From positions 101,293,541-101,357,540 of the forward strand of contig NC_086179.1 of the NCBI RefSeq assembly GCF_023053635.1: 64,000 nt of DNA, given 5' to 3'. Positions 32,497 through 43,344 of this stretch are shown here, piece by piece. The DNA comes from Elgaria multicarinata webbii. Its lineage: Eukaryota; Chordata; Lepidosauria; Squamata; Anguidae. The notes beneath the pieces were generated by a model. It was given only the letters and a program-made list of their open reading frames with translations, ran no database searches and was not told the DNA's origin. A program made the translations under genes and the position numbers. Positions within the stretch are counted from its first letter, which is position 1; the number at the start of each line of letters is the position of its first letter.

Positions 32497-33887
32497 AGAA
32501 TCATAGAATAGCAGAGTTGGAAGGGGCCTACAAGGCCATCAAGTCCAACCCCCTGCTTAATGCAGGAATCCCTGACAGTTAGTTGTCAAGCTGCCTCTTG
32601 AATGCCTCTAGTGTGGGAGAGCCCACAACCTCCCTAGGTAACTGATTCCACTGTCGCACTGCTCTAACAGTTAGGAAGTTTTTCCTGATGTCCAGCCGGA
32701 ATCTGGCTTCTTTTAACTTGAGCCTGTTATTCCGTGTCTTGCATTCTGAGAAGAGATCTTGGCCCTCCTCTGTGTGACAACCTTTTAAGTATTTGAAGAG
32801 TGCTATCATGTCTGCTCTCAATCTTCTCTTCTCCAGGCTAAACATGCCCAGTTCTTTCAGTCTCTCTCCATAGGGCTTTGTTTCTAGACCTCTGATCATC
32901 CTGGTTGCCCTCCTCTGAACACGCTCCAGCTTGTCTGCGTCCTTCTTGAATTGTGGAGCCCAGAACTGGGCGCGGTACTCTAGATGAGGCCTAACTAGGG
33001 CCAAATAGAGAGGAACCAGTACCTCACGTGATTTGGAAGCTATACTTCTATTAATAGCATTTGCCTTTCTTACAGCCGTGTTGCACTGTTGGCTCGTGTT
33101 CAGCTTGTGATCTACAACAATTCCAAGATCTTTCTCGTTTGTAGTATTGCTGAGCCAAGTGTCCCCCATCTTGTAACTGTGCATTTGGTTTCTATTCCCT
33201 AAATGTAGAACTTGGCATTTATTCCTATTAATTTTCATTCTGTTGTTTTCAGCCCAGCACTCCAGCCTATCAAGATCACTTTGAAGTTTGTTTCTGTCTT
33301 CCAGAGTATTAGCTATCCTACCCAATTTTGTGTCATCTGCAAATTTGATCAGCGTTCCCTACACCTCCTGACAAATCCATGTTGGCTTCTAGTAATCACT
33401 GCATTGATTTCAAGGTGTTTACAGATTGACTTCTTTATATTCTGCTCCAGAATTTTGCCCAGGGATGGAAGTCAGACTGACTGGTCTGTAGTTCCCAGGT
33501 TCCTTTTTGCCCTTTTTGAAGATAAGGACAATGTTAGCCCTCCTCCAGTCGTCCGGCACCTCACCCGTCTTCCATGATTTTACAAAGATAATAGACAAGG
33601 GTTCTGAGAGTTCTTCTGCTAGCCCCTTCATTACTCTTAGATACAGCTCATCGGGCCCTGGAGATTTAAACTCATTCAGGGAAATTAGGTGTTCTTTGAC
33701 CATTTCTTTATCAATCTCAAACTGCAATCCTGCCCCCTCAACTTCTGCTTCACTTTTTCCAGGAGGGGGTCATAGACCTGCTTTTAGGAGAAGACCGAGG
33801 CAAAGTAGGAATTGAGCACTTCAGTCTTTTCTTTGTTGTCTGTTATCAATTTGCCTTCCTCATTAAGCAGTTGAACCACTCACTGAT
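32497..33887 (-). mobile_element. CR1 LINE 3' half, inserted in the ERV fossil
   Basis: A minus-strand CR1 with part of the reverse transcriptase, the thumb and the 3' UTR ending CAGAGTTGGAAGGGGCCTAC and AGAATCATAGAATAGC. About 248 codons are open (NTLEDRNKLQSDLDRLECWA through [20 protein letters not shown]). Near 33360 part of the reverse transcriptase is deleted: the frame jumps from the FADD-side block (TLIKFADDTKL) straight to the finger region (NPCWLLVITAL on the other strand corresponds to HGFVRN). So the copy is 5'-truncated and internally deleted. Confidence 0.9.
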
Positions 33888-34143
33888 GATCTATTTAGAT
33901 AGCTCACTAGTTAGTTATCCAATATAGAGTAGTTAAAAGAGGGATTTCTTGCATTGTATTTCGTTCCATTGTAATGATTTTTGTTTATCCTTGCTTTTTG
34001 TCTTCCCTGTATTTTGTCTCTTGTGAAAAATCTTGCAAAATCTGTAATCCACCAGCAAAAGTATTTGTATTGTGAAGCCTTAGCCACAGATGATCTAAAA
34101 GAAGCTAGCAAGCTTAAGTTTTGTATTGCTTTAAGGGGGGAAA

Positions 34144-34620
34144 TGTTAGCATAACCACCTCCATTTTTAACAGGAAACTGTAAAATCTCCATTGCACACC
34201 AAGCAAAATGTCATAATGCCCTGTATGAGAATGTCTCCTTGTGTGCATCCTTGTATCCTTCTTATCTAAAATAAACAAGAATCCTGGCTCCAGTTTTATT
34301 CCAAGTGCTGTTGTGTCAAGGTTAACTTCTGTTACTTACTGTCAGGCCAAAGGTATTGTTCACAGGACTGTTTAGCATAATTAGCTATGCCTCAGTGTTA
34401 TGTTCTGATTGGTTAATGCTGCTACTGGGCCCTGCCCCTTGAAAGCTCAAATACTGTACCATATTCCTTATGTCTTTTGTCTGATTGCTCCCTTTGTAGA
34501 GACCAGGCCTTGATTACTAATCAATAAAGCGCTTTTGAACCCTCTGTCGCTGGAATGGTGGAGTCGTGCTTAAGGGCTGTTTGGATCTCGTCCTTGGGTG
34601 AAAAGAACATTGATCTAACA
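34144..34620 (+). mobile_element. 3' LTR of the ERV fossil
   Basis: A 477-base LTR starting TGTTAGCATAACC and ending GATCTAACA, with short inverted TGTTAG/CTAACA ends. A purine tract (AAGGGGGGAAA) directly precedes it, and AATAAA lies at about 34523. The first copy of the flanking 61-bp repeat follows at once at 34621. Confidence 0.88.
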
Positions 34621-34681
34621 GACATGCCCTAAGAAAGCCATAGGAACACCACCTACACCCCCAGAACGTACCATCGCTATG
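34621..34681 (+). repeat. 61-bp direct repeat, right copy (partner at 29503-29563)
   Basis: Starts GACATGCCCTAAGAAAGCCA directly after the 3' LTR and ends CGCTATG, with two differences from the left copy. The L1-type LINE begins right after it. Confidence 0.95.
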
Positions 34682-36439
34682 CTTGCCAAGACTTCTTGGA
34701 CAAATGATGAGGATGTAAGTGCTTTAATGAAAAGCATATTGTTACAGCTGTCTCAACAGTCAAAATTATTGGCACATTTGGACCATATGGATCAACAATT
34801 GGCATGACTGGACTAAACAGGTCAACAGTTGGCACGACTGGATCAGCTGGACCAGCTCCAGTCGATTTCAGATTCTATAAGTAAGCCGCCATGAGATCTT
34901 ATTGATATAGGGTGGGATATAAATGTTTTAAATAAATTAAAAAATAAATAATACTCTACAGGGGACTGTGGACTCAATTGATACTCGTCTTAATCAAATG
35001 GAGTCTAAAGTCAACAAGCTGGAGGATTGGGAGATCGCTAATGAAACAGCGACTACTGGTTTGCACAATGTGTAATCTACTAGAATTGCCCAGCTCGAAA
35101 ATAATTCTCAGAGATGTAACCTGCAGATTCTCGGGGTTCCTGAACAGACTGCACAGTTACATCTGGCAGACTTCATGGAGAAATTCCTGCAGGAGCTGTT
35201 TGCGCTATCTGAGGAGTTTCATCTGGATATCGAAAAAGCATGGATCTGGCGGATCCATGTGGGTCCAGAGAGCAGCCAGTTATTATTCAGCTTCTGCATG
35301 CTTCAACTAAGGAATTTCTTCTACATACAGCTCAGCAGAAAGGAGAGTTTGGTGGAGGCCAACTAATGCAAAAATAATGGTTTATCTCGATTACTCAAAA
35401 GAAGTATCTGATCAAAGAAGGAAATTCACCAAACACGAATGCTCCATCAGAACCTGAAATTACAATATTATTTGTGATTTCCAGCTATTCTCTATATTAA
35501 TTCTGAAGGCCAAATTAAGAAGTTTCACATTCCTGAATCAGCTGAATCATTCTTAATTGGGCTCAAAACCAAAAAATCTGTCCCATGAGATCTGTGCTCT
35601 GAGCCGTGAGAGTATTTTTGAGGCTGTGCTGTGTGAGTATTGTTACTAGCCTGCATTTTTTCTCCATCCTCTTTTTTTTGCTTTCTTTTGCTCTTAACAT
35701 TTTTTCATAAATTTCAGTGTATCCTTAACTACCTAAAAAACACTGGTGAATATTCTTTTTAACCGCTTTCTGGTTACCCATCTTTAATATTTTCTCCCTT
35801 TTTTTTTGCTGTTATTTACTATACAATTTTCATATACATTTATTATTATTTTTTACTAATTACTAGTAATGTATTTAACACAGGTATTAATATTAATGGA
35901 CATATTACTATTATTACTTTTTAATTACTGGTTTGCTTCTGTTTTTTCCTTTTCTTTTCCAATGCAATCTACTAATATTTCAATATTGATTGCTGGTTTG
36001 ATTGAATATTGATTGAGTAATTCAATACAGGGGGAGGGTGGGATGAGGGAGTGCACTGTGGTCTCTAACGTAAGGCAGGATTTTTTGTTTGTTTGTTTTA
36101 GCCTTTTTTTGTTTTTGTTTCAAGCTCTGTTGGTTTTTTTTTTGATATTTTATTATTATTATTATTATTTGGGAAAGATAACTATTAGCACTTTTTAAAA
36201 AAAATTCACAGACCAGTATGTATTGTAGTAAACTTGTGATTTCAATGTAAGAAATGTTTTCCACATTGGTAAGGTTTATGTGGAGGGGCAAATAATACAC
36301 TTCTTTTTTGTCCAATGTTTAATGTGACTTCATGGAATGTCACATTATACTAACAAACAGAAATACTAACAAACAGAAAATTATGCTTTCTAAGCTAAAA
36401 GAACTTAATGTTGAAACCCAACTGCCTGCTGAAGATGAT

Positions 36440-36525
36440 GACGATGATGATTATGATTACTACATTATTTATTGCATTTGTATACCACCCCATAACCAAA
36501 GCTCTCAGGGCAGTTCACATAAGAT
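36440..36525 (-). mobile_element. L2 tail fragment inside the LINE
   Basis: TATTTATTGCATTTGTATAC, then CACCCCATAACCAAAGCTCT, is the reverse complement of the L2 family tail. A GATGATGACGATGATGA run next to it is the simple repeat commonly attached to such tails. Confidence 0.75.
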
Positions 36526-39500
36526 GCTTACTTGTTGAATAAGAACTGGGTTGGTGAGGTTTATGTAACAGATACTTTAACACATTCCAAAGAGGTGGTA
36601 ATTTTAATCCATAAACTACTTTCCTTTTCCCTGCAACAGGTAATTAATTACTGGTCCTGATGGTCTCTTTATAATTTTGGTGGGGAAATACATGGATAAA
36701 ATCACTGCTGTGATTAATCGATATGGGCCAAATATGGACTCTCCTGCAATGTTTCACGAATGTTTTAGTAAATTGGTTGATATGACCTGTGATTATTTGT
36801 TGGTGTGGATTTTAATGAAATCTGAGATCCCTCATTGGATAGAAATACACTGGCCTCTAAGACCCAAACAGTGGTGAGACAGACACTTCAGGCCTATATA
36901 GTTTGACTGTAGAATATTGCACCCTGATAACAGAGAGAACACCTTTATTTCACCAGTACATAACTGTTTTCGATTAGATTATTTCTTGGTTTCCACTTCT
37001 TTACTGCAGCAAATAAATCCTTGCAGGATTGATACATTGGTAACCACGCTCCAGTATGCTTGGAGTTACAGTTCTCAGACTTGCCAAGGCCTTCAGGTCT
37101 TTGGCATTTTAATGTTTCTCTTCTAAATGATGAGTTGTTTAAATCTCAGATCTTTGCTGAATTGTCTGAATATTTCAATATTAATGAGGGTATACTGTGG
37201 GTTCCTGAGCCATGGAATGGGAGGCCAGCAAAGCCTTTATTAGGGGCCAAACCATTGCCTATGCTTCACATAAGAAAAAACAGCGCAACAGGTGCTTTTA
37301 AATAAGACATTGAAATCTCTTATAACCCAATTCACCAGTTCCCCAACAGCACAACTGTATCAGGAGTTGCAAAAAGTTAAATGCAACCAAAACAATATTC
37401 TTTCTCAGCAGGCAGAATTTGCCTTAACTTGCTTGCCACAAGCATACTGGGAAAATGGGGAACGTCATGGTAACATTTTGGCACATTGTCTTAAACACCA
37501 AAAACATTAAAGATGAGAATAGTATGATACATTCTACTGATATAAATCTACTATTTTAAAGATTTTATATGGTAGTGAGATATCGAATCAGGATATGAAT
37601 ACTTTTTTTGCTCAGATAAAGCTCCCTTGCTTAGATTCCTCGCAAAGGCAACATGTTATGGCTCCTATAAAACCTGAAGAGATTACAAAAGCAATTTTGA
37701 ACATGAACAATGGGAAATCCCCAGGTCCAGATGTCCTTTTCTACTTTTTGAGCTCCAAAATGTTTATCAACTTTACAAATATATATTTGAAGAGGGATCA
37801 CTTTCTTCATCATTAAATGATGCTTATATTACAGTTATTCCTAAAGCTGGCAAGGACCATACTAACTGTGCTAACTACTGACCGATCTCGCTAATAAATG
37901 TTGACATTAAGATATTAACAGCAATTTTAGCTGATAGACTGCAACAAGTCATTACAACATTGATTGGATGAGATTGTGGGTTTTATTAAAAATAGGCAGG
38001 GGGCTGATAATTGAAGATTAGTTATGGATTTGATAGCTTTAAATAGAGAAAGAACGGACCAGGCAGCCATTGTCTCCTTGGACGCTGAGAAGGCCTTCGA
38101 CAAAATTCATTGGAAGTGTATGCTTGCTACATTGAGTAATTTTGGTTTTCCAAAAGAATTTTTGAATGGGTTTAGAATTTTATATTTGACCCCAAAAGCT
38201 AGAGATGACCAATAGTTGGTTGTCAGCCTTTTTTGTGCTTGGCCGAGGTACTAGACAAGGATGTCCACTTTCCCCATTGATATTTGATCTATGTTTGGAA
38301 CTCCTAGCTTGTGCAATTAGACAGAATATTAGTATACACGGGTTTGTGCATGCTGACTTAGAATTCAACATTATGTTTAATGCTGATGATCTTTTATTGT
38401 TTATTTCTAAACTCCGGGTGTCTATTCCTGGTTTGATATAACTGATTAATACTTTCGGTGATCTAACCGGTTATTCAATTAATTGTTCAAAGTCTGAACT
38501 GATGCTAGGTGGAGACAGCATATTTCCTCGTGTGTTGGCTAATGGTCAATTTCAATGGTACCCTGATTTTATTACCTATCTGGGAATACTTATTCCCAGA
38601 GGTATTTCTCAACTAATTAAAACAAATTTGAATAAGCTGATTAGTGTGACTGCATGAGATAAGGATAGATGGGCACCGTTAAAGTTAAGTCTTAACACAC
38701 TTAAGATAAAAATTATACTTCGAATTGTCTATGTTATTCCTGGGATTCCTTTTCCTATACCTGGCAAATACTTTCAACAATTTAATGCGTTGCTTCATAA
38801 TTTCTTCTGGGGTTCTTCCCCACCTCGAATATCTTTGAAACGGATGCAGCTTTCAATTAAAGAAGGTGGGTTTGGTTTTCCAGACCTTGCTTTGAACCAT
38901 TGGGCCTATCTTTTGGCTTGTAATAAGTTTTGGTCTTTTCCAGTTTGTTTAGAATTGCCACTTGGAATCCTTATGTCTAAAACCTCTTCCCAAATCGATG
39001 GCACTCAATTCTTGACATATTAGAATAACCCCCTTCCTACAGTCTTGGGCGCTAGAGAGGTGTGGTGTATAGTATCATGTTAATTACAGTATGATCCATT
39101 CTCTCATGCTAAATTGATCTTATGGGGAAATCCAGATTTAAGAATTGGAAAGAAAGTGTTCTTGTGGAGGACATGGACGTATAATTTTTACTTTGGATCA
39201 ATTAATAGATACATATGACGAGTTTTTGTCATTTTCTGATTTATGTGTTAAATATAATTTGCCTACAGCTGAATGGAAATACTTGCAATTGCAACACTTG
39301 CTAGAAGGTAGGTTTGGTTCAGCTGTTTTTACAGCTTCGGAGCCTCCATTACTGTTAGAAACACTTATAGCAGCTAAACAGACATGTCGACATACGATCC
39401 ATATAGATAAGCATTTACTATAAGTAAATAAATACTATACCCATTGTTTAAGACAGGATTGGAATAGAGAATTGGAGTGTCCTATTTTGCCTATTCAATG

Positions 39501-39655
39501 CATTGTTGCCTTAGAGTCTGTATCTGAAACTTCTATGGATCTTACACTACGTCTTATTCAGCGAAAAATTCTATTTTGGGTGTATTGGACTCCACGATGC
39601 CTTTTTAATAAGGTTTTGTCTAACTTGCATAATTGTTGGAGGTGTAATGCACCTA

Positions 39656-39966
39656 GGAAAAAGAAAGGAAAGGACCTTCTCGTGCAAGCACTTGAGTCAT
39701 TGCTGTCTCCTAGAGGGACACCTCCTTTCTCTGACGTTTTCTTGGCAGACTTTGTAGTGGGGTGGTTTGCCATTGCCTTCCCTTCCCCAGTCGCAGTTAC
39801 GTTTTCCCCAGCTAGCTGGGTACTCATTTAACTGACCTCGGAAGGATGGAAGGCTGAGTTGACCTGAGCCGGCTGCCTGAGAACCAGATTCCGCTGGGAT
39901 CGAAATCAGGCCGTGGGGAGAGGTTCGGCTGCAGTAACTGCCGCTTACCACTCTGCGCCACACGAG
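39656..39966 (-). mobile_element. tRNA-derived SINE with 7-bp target duplication
   Basis: On the minus strand the element opens CTCGTGTGGCGCAGAGTGGT. It contains a pol III A box (TGGCGCAGAGTGG, 39948-39960) and a B box-like GATTTCGATCCC (39896-39907), about 40 bases apart. The body continues with CAGCCTTCCATCCTTCCGAG and GGGGAAGGCAATGGCAAACC, and the far end is near 39656. GCACCTA occurs on both sides (39649-39655 and 39967-39973). The B box has T for the usual G (GGTTCGANNCC), so internal promoter strength is probably reduced. It is inserted in the C-terminal ORF2 region of the L1-type LINE. Confidence 0.88.
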
Positions 39967-40849
39967 GCACCTAATGCTTGTTTAATTCATTTGTTTTGGC
40001 AATGCCCAGTAGTTGCCCCCTTTTGGGAGGTTATAATAAGGATAAACTTTGTACTGAAACAATCTTTAATATGGAAGCCCTCCTAAACTACCTACTGGCT
40101 TCTTGGTAGTTAACAAACGGTCAGCGCAAATAGATTTTCAAAGCCCTTATGACAGCTAAAAGACTTATACTATCACACTGGAAAGATAAATGCTCACCTC
40201 CCATAATGCAAAAAACTGAGGATTTAACATTATCAACATGTGAATGGATGTTATATTGACACCTTTTGTGAGTGGATTACATGGATATTTCGTCTGCCTT
40301 TCTTGAAACCTATGCATAACTCTCTCCCTACTCCCCCCCTTTTTAATGGTATATCTGATGGGGGGAAATGATGATATTCCTATGTATGTAATGTTTTTCT
40401 TTTTCAAGATTTATTTTTTGTTGCGTTTTGTTAAATTCACAATAAAAAGGGGGGGAAAGCTTTCCCTAGTAGGGAGGCACCCAAAGTTCAATGAAAACCC
40501 TTTGTAATTACAAAGACATGCACTCATAATAGGGGCAGGGGCTGTAACTCTGTGGAACTTTGTAGGACTGGAGCCAAAACTCACACTGGTGTCCCTCGTA
40601 GGGGGGATGCAGCCAATGCAGTGAAAACCCTATGCAGCGGCGGTGGCGGTGGCCCAACCAAAAAAGTGTTTGACACTTAGGAAATGTGTAGTGTGTATTG
40701 TCAGGGTCAGGGCAGGGTTGGATGGCAAGTACAATCTGTGGATAGTCAGATCTTGGAAGCAGAGATCTGCTGGCTGGAGCAGAGTAGCGGCAGCAGTTTT
40801 GACCCCTCTCTTGCAAAGTGCCTCTGCAGGCAATCGTTAAACCACTCTT

Positions 40850-40995
40850 TAAGTGTGCTTTTTATATTGTATTTTGTATTTGTGTTTTTAAATTGTTGGT
40901 TGTTTTTATGCTTTTCATGGTTTTAATTTTTGTGAACCGCCCAGAGAGCTTCGGCTATTGGGCAGTATAAAAATGTAATAAATAAATAAATAAGC
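40850..40995 (+). mobile_element. L2-type 3' end
   Basis: A T-rich UTR followed by TGAACCGCCCAGAGAGCTTC, GGCTATTGGGCAGTATAAAA and AATAAATAAATAAATAAG. This is the clearest uninterrupted copy of the tail in the window and serves as a reference for the split tail at 8030/14767. Confidence 0.82.
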
Positions 40996-42181
40996 CACTG
41001 TGGAGCATCAGATGACACAATAAGCCATGATGGTTTAAATAAACCTCACTGCAGACCATGGCCTGTTAGATTGGCTTATTTGGCTAAATAAGCCACTGTG
41101 ATTGAGGAAAACTACAGCATGAGGGTTATTGTGTTGCAGATTACACAATAAACCCTCGTGGCTTACTCAGGAAAATAAAACCATCATGGCTTATCATGAT
41201 ATGCAAACTCAGTCTTTAAGAATTTATAAAAATGCTATGATTATAAGGGCCTCTTAGGAAGGATTTTAATGGAATGGTAGACAGAGGGCATAATTTAAGA
41301 AAAAACTCCAATTCATTACCAGCTATATTTTACAAAGAGTGCAATAAAATAAAATTAATAGATACATAGAGATTTTATAACTCTGAAAACATTATTCTCC
41401 AACCAATGTTACTCAAGAATTTAATTAAGTATTTATTTATTTTTATGCCATAAATTATTTCTTGTATCTTGGATAGAGATATTAGTTAAATTTATTTAAC
41501 CAATACCGCTATCCAATACCTCTCTTTAAATCCATGGGACTTACATCCAAGCAGACATGCTTAAGTTCAGGCTATAACTTAAACAACTCCCCTTGAGTCT
41601 CACTTATGGCAACTTGTAGAATCAGGAAATGCTATCTTTGACCACGACTTTGTTGCTATAGCAGTATTTCCCAAAGTTCTGATAGCTGAGGTACACTTTA
41701 AAAAATAATAATTAAATAGAAGGCACATGCACTCTTACACCCTAAAAGGCTTGCCCTAAGAATGTGTAAGGATAGGAATTACCTGCCCTTGAAGCCCTGC
41801 CCCTGTGTTTCTACCTGTATGCTTATGCTGGGCATGACTCCTGATTAGAAAGAGGCAAACCCAGACCTGTGGATTCACACAGAGACAGAGTGGGTGGCAG
41901 CTCCTTTTGTGGATGGGTGCTTTGGGTTCATATAAGCATTTAACTATTTCCTGTGGCACACTAAAAGTTCACAAGGCCCAGGGTGCCTTGGCACGTAGCT
42001 TAAGAATGACTGTTTAGCCATCGTTTCCAGTCACGTGTACCAGAGTTTTGAAATGCACTATTGAAGAACTTCAGGTTTCAACTACTGGGGTTTACTGCTC
42101 TGAAAGATACTCCTACGAAAGGTGCTTGCATTGTCCATCAGCACAAAATCTGCATGTTTCATAATGAAAGGATCTACATAC

Positions 42182-42765
42182 TGTTTCCGCCCTGTTCTCG
42201 TCCTCCCGTAGACAGCAATTCTGATGTCGAAAAGGTTGACTTTTCCATTCTCCCAGAGCTTTGCCCAATGCACGTTACTTCTTTCTGTGCCCTGCTATTG
42301 GTGATAATGTGCTCATCTTCAGATTTGAACAGATTCTGAAATGCTCTTGACTTCATGCTGGAAGACCTGCTCCCACTACTGATGAAAATAAACTTGTTAG
42401 GCTCATTACTACCAGATTCTTTCCCTTTGGCTCTCATAGCCTCAAGGATGCTTTGAATATCTGTGTTGGTAGGAACAGCTACCACCTGTGCATTTGATAA
42501 GGTGGGGTGGTCAATTATTCTAATTCTTGTAGAGACTTCCTGAATTGCAGGTTCCTTTCCGTTTATGACAGGCTCATCTGTTCTTGCTTGTTCCTGCTTA
42601 GAGGATCCAGCAGTCTGTCCATCTGATTCATTTCTTACCAGGGTGTTAAATGCTTCAGTATGTGGGAGAGACAATTTCCGTCTCTTGAGAATCAGGGGCC
42701 TGTGAGGGCTGCTCTTCATCCTTGACCAGTGCAGTTGATATCCATGGAGGATAGAAGGAAGGATC
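42182..42765 (-). CDS. FOXM1: FOXM1 exon with the start codon and N-terminal region
   Basis: The acceptor TTTTGCAG ends at 42766. The exon has 46 bases of 5' UTR, then ATG at 42719-42717, which opens MKSSPHRPLILKRRKLSLP, close to human MKTSPRRPLILKRRRLPLP. The context AAGGATGA has a purine at -3. 179 codons follow, with IRIIDHPTLSNAQVVAVPTN and ESGSNEPNKFIFISSG matching conserved FOXM1 blocks. Codon 180 is split A|GC across the intron. The donor is GTATGT at 42181. The upstream in-frame methionine at 42824 lies in intron sequence and is not the start. In the family this N-terminal region autoinhibits the transactivation domain. The middle of the exon (FQNLFKSEDEHIITNSRAQK) is poorly conserved. 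Confidence 0.95.
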
Positions 42766-43344
42766 CTGCAAAACACAAAAAACAGAACTTCACTACAGCA
42801 ATGAGCACACATTGCATATAACAAGAGAGCCTCTTAAAAGTAAGGTTAGTTTCCAATACTATGTTATGAAGGTATTGTATTCTATAGTAAATGCAGGCAT
42901 GTAAAAAAGAATGAAAGAAAAGTCTATCAATAGCTCCTAGTCATGTTAGCTATACACAACTTGCAACTTCATAAGCAGTATGCCTCTGAATATCATTTGC
43001 TGGAGAGCAACACTGGGGGAAGTCTTCAGGTCCTGTATGTGAGCTTTCTGGAAACATCTCATTGGATAATCAGGATGATGGACTAGATAGACTTATGTTC
43101 TGATGCAGCTAGGTTATTATATTATTATGCTCTGCCCTGGCTGCCTACAGTAAATCAGTCTGACTAGGAAAGGAGGCTATTACATACTGGGAAAAAGCCA
43201 AGTTCCTTTTCACTTTAAGGACAAAAGCAATAAGCCAAATGCTATAAATCTACACACACACATAGATTGAAGATTCTCCCTTCATAAGGATGGCAGCAGC
43301 AAAATAATAGTAAACCAAAAGTTTTTCTCATCCAGCCCATTACT

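Larger units (their letters stand above)
29567..34620 (+). mobile_element. Class-I-like endogenous retrovirus fossil, 3' LTR retained
   Basis: A plus-strand ERV remnant. Recognisable parts are a pol region at about 30690-31190 (the connection to RNase H, with LNPATLIP and LFTDGSS blocks), weaker pol-like DNA to about 31800, an env-like hydrophobic segment at about 32200-32300, a purine-rich tract just before 34144, and a 3' LTR (34144-34620). A gag region and a 5' LTR could not be recognised between 29567 and 30600. A minus-strand CR1 (32497-33887) is inserted within it. The element is heavily broken, with far more than ten breaks, so it is old. The RNase H blocks and LTR style suggest the gamma/epsilon group. 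Confidence 0.75.
34682..40455 (+). mobile_element. L1/Tx1-type LINE, nearly full length, decayed
   Basis: ORF1 remnant at about 34690-35480: a coiled-coil-like stretch, then an RRM-like block (RIAQLENNSQRCNLQILGVP, DFMEKFLQELF) typical of L1-clade ORF1p. ORF2 starts near 36320 (SWNVT... KLKELNVE, endonuclease start). It continues with SRLDYFLVS-like endonuclease end (36970), reverse transcriptase from 37600 (NNGKSPGPD; SLDAEKAFDKIHW at about 38070; GTRQGCPLSPLIFDL at 38250; FNADDLLLF at 38380) and the C-terminal region (MLHNFFWGSSPPRISLKRM at 38790). It ends near 40455 in AATAAAAAGG. Many stops and frameshifts are present. Inserted in it are L2-tail pieces (about 34878-34955 and 36440-36525) and a SINE (39656-39966). 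Confidence 0.85.
16771..42181 (-). other. FOXM1: FOXM1 intron, about 25.4 kb, retroelement-rich
   Basis: This intron lies between the exon carrying the start codon and the pre-forkhead exon. It is occupied mostly by the elements listed separately. Stretches with nothing recognised are 16771-17014, about 18622-19735, 20150-20439, 40456-40845 and 40996-42181. These are AT-rich and lack convincing splice-flanked open frames. Confidence 0.8.

Noticed and set aside
42082-42273. A frame overlapping the 3' end of the FOXM1 exon 2
   Set aside because: It reads through the splice donor in another frame. The FOXM1 frame with donor GTATGT gives the right phase for the next exon.
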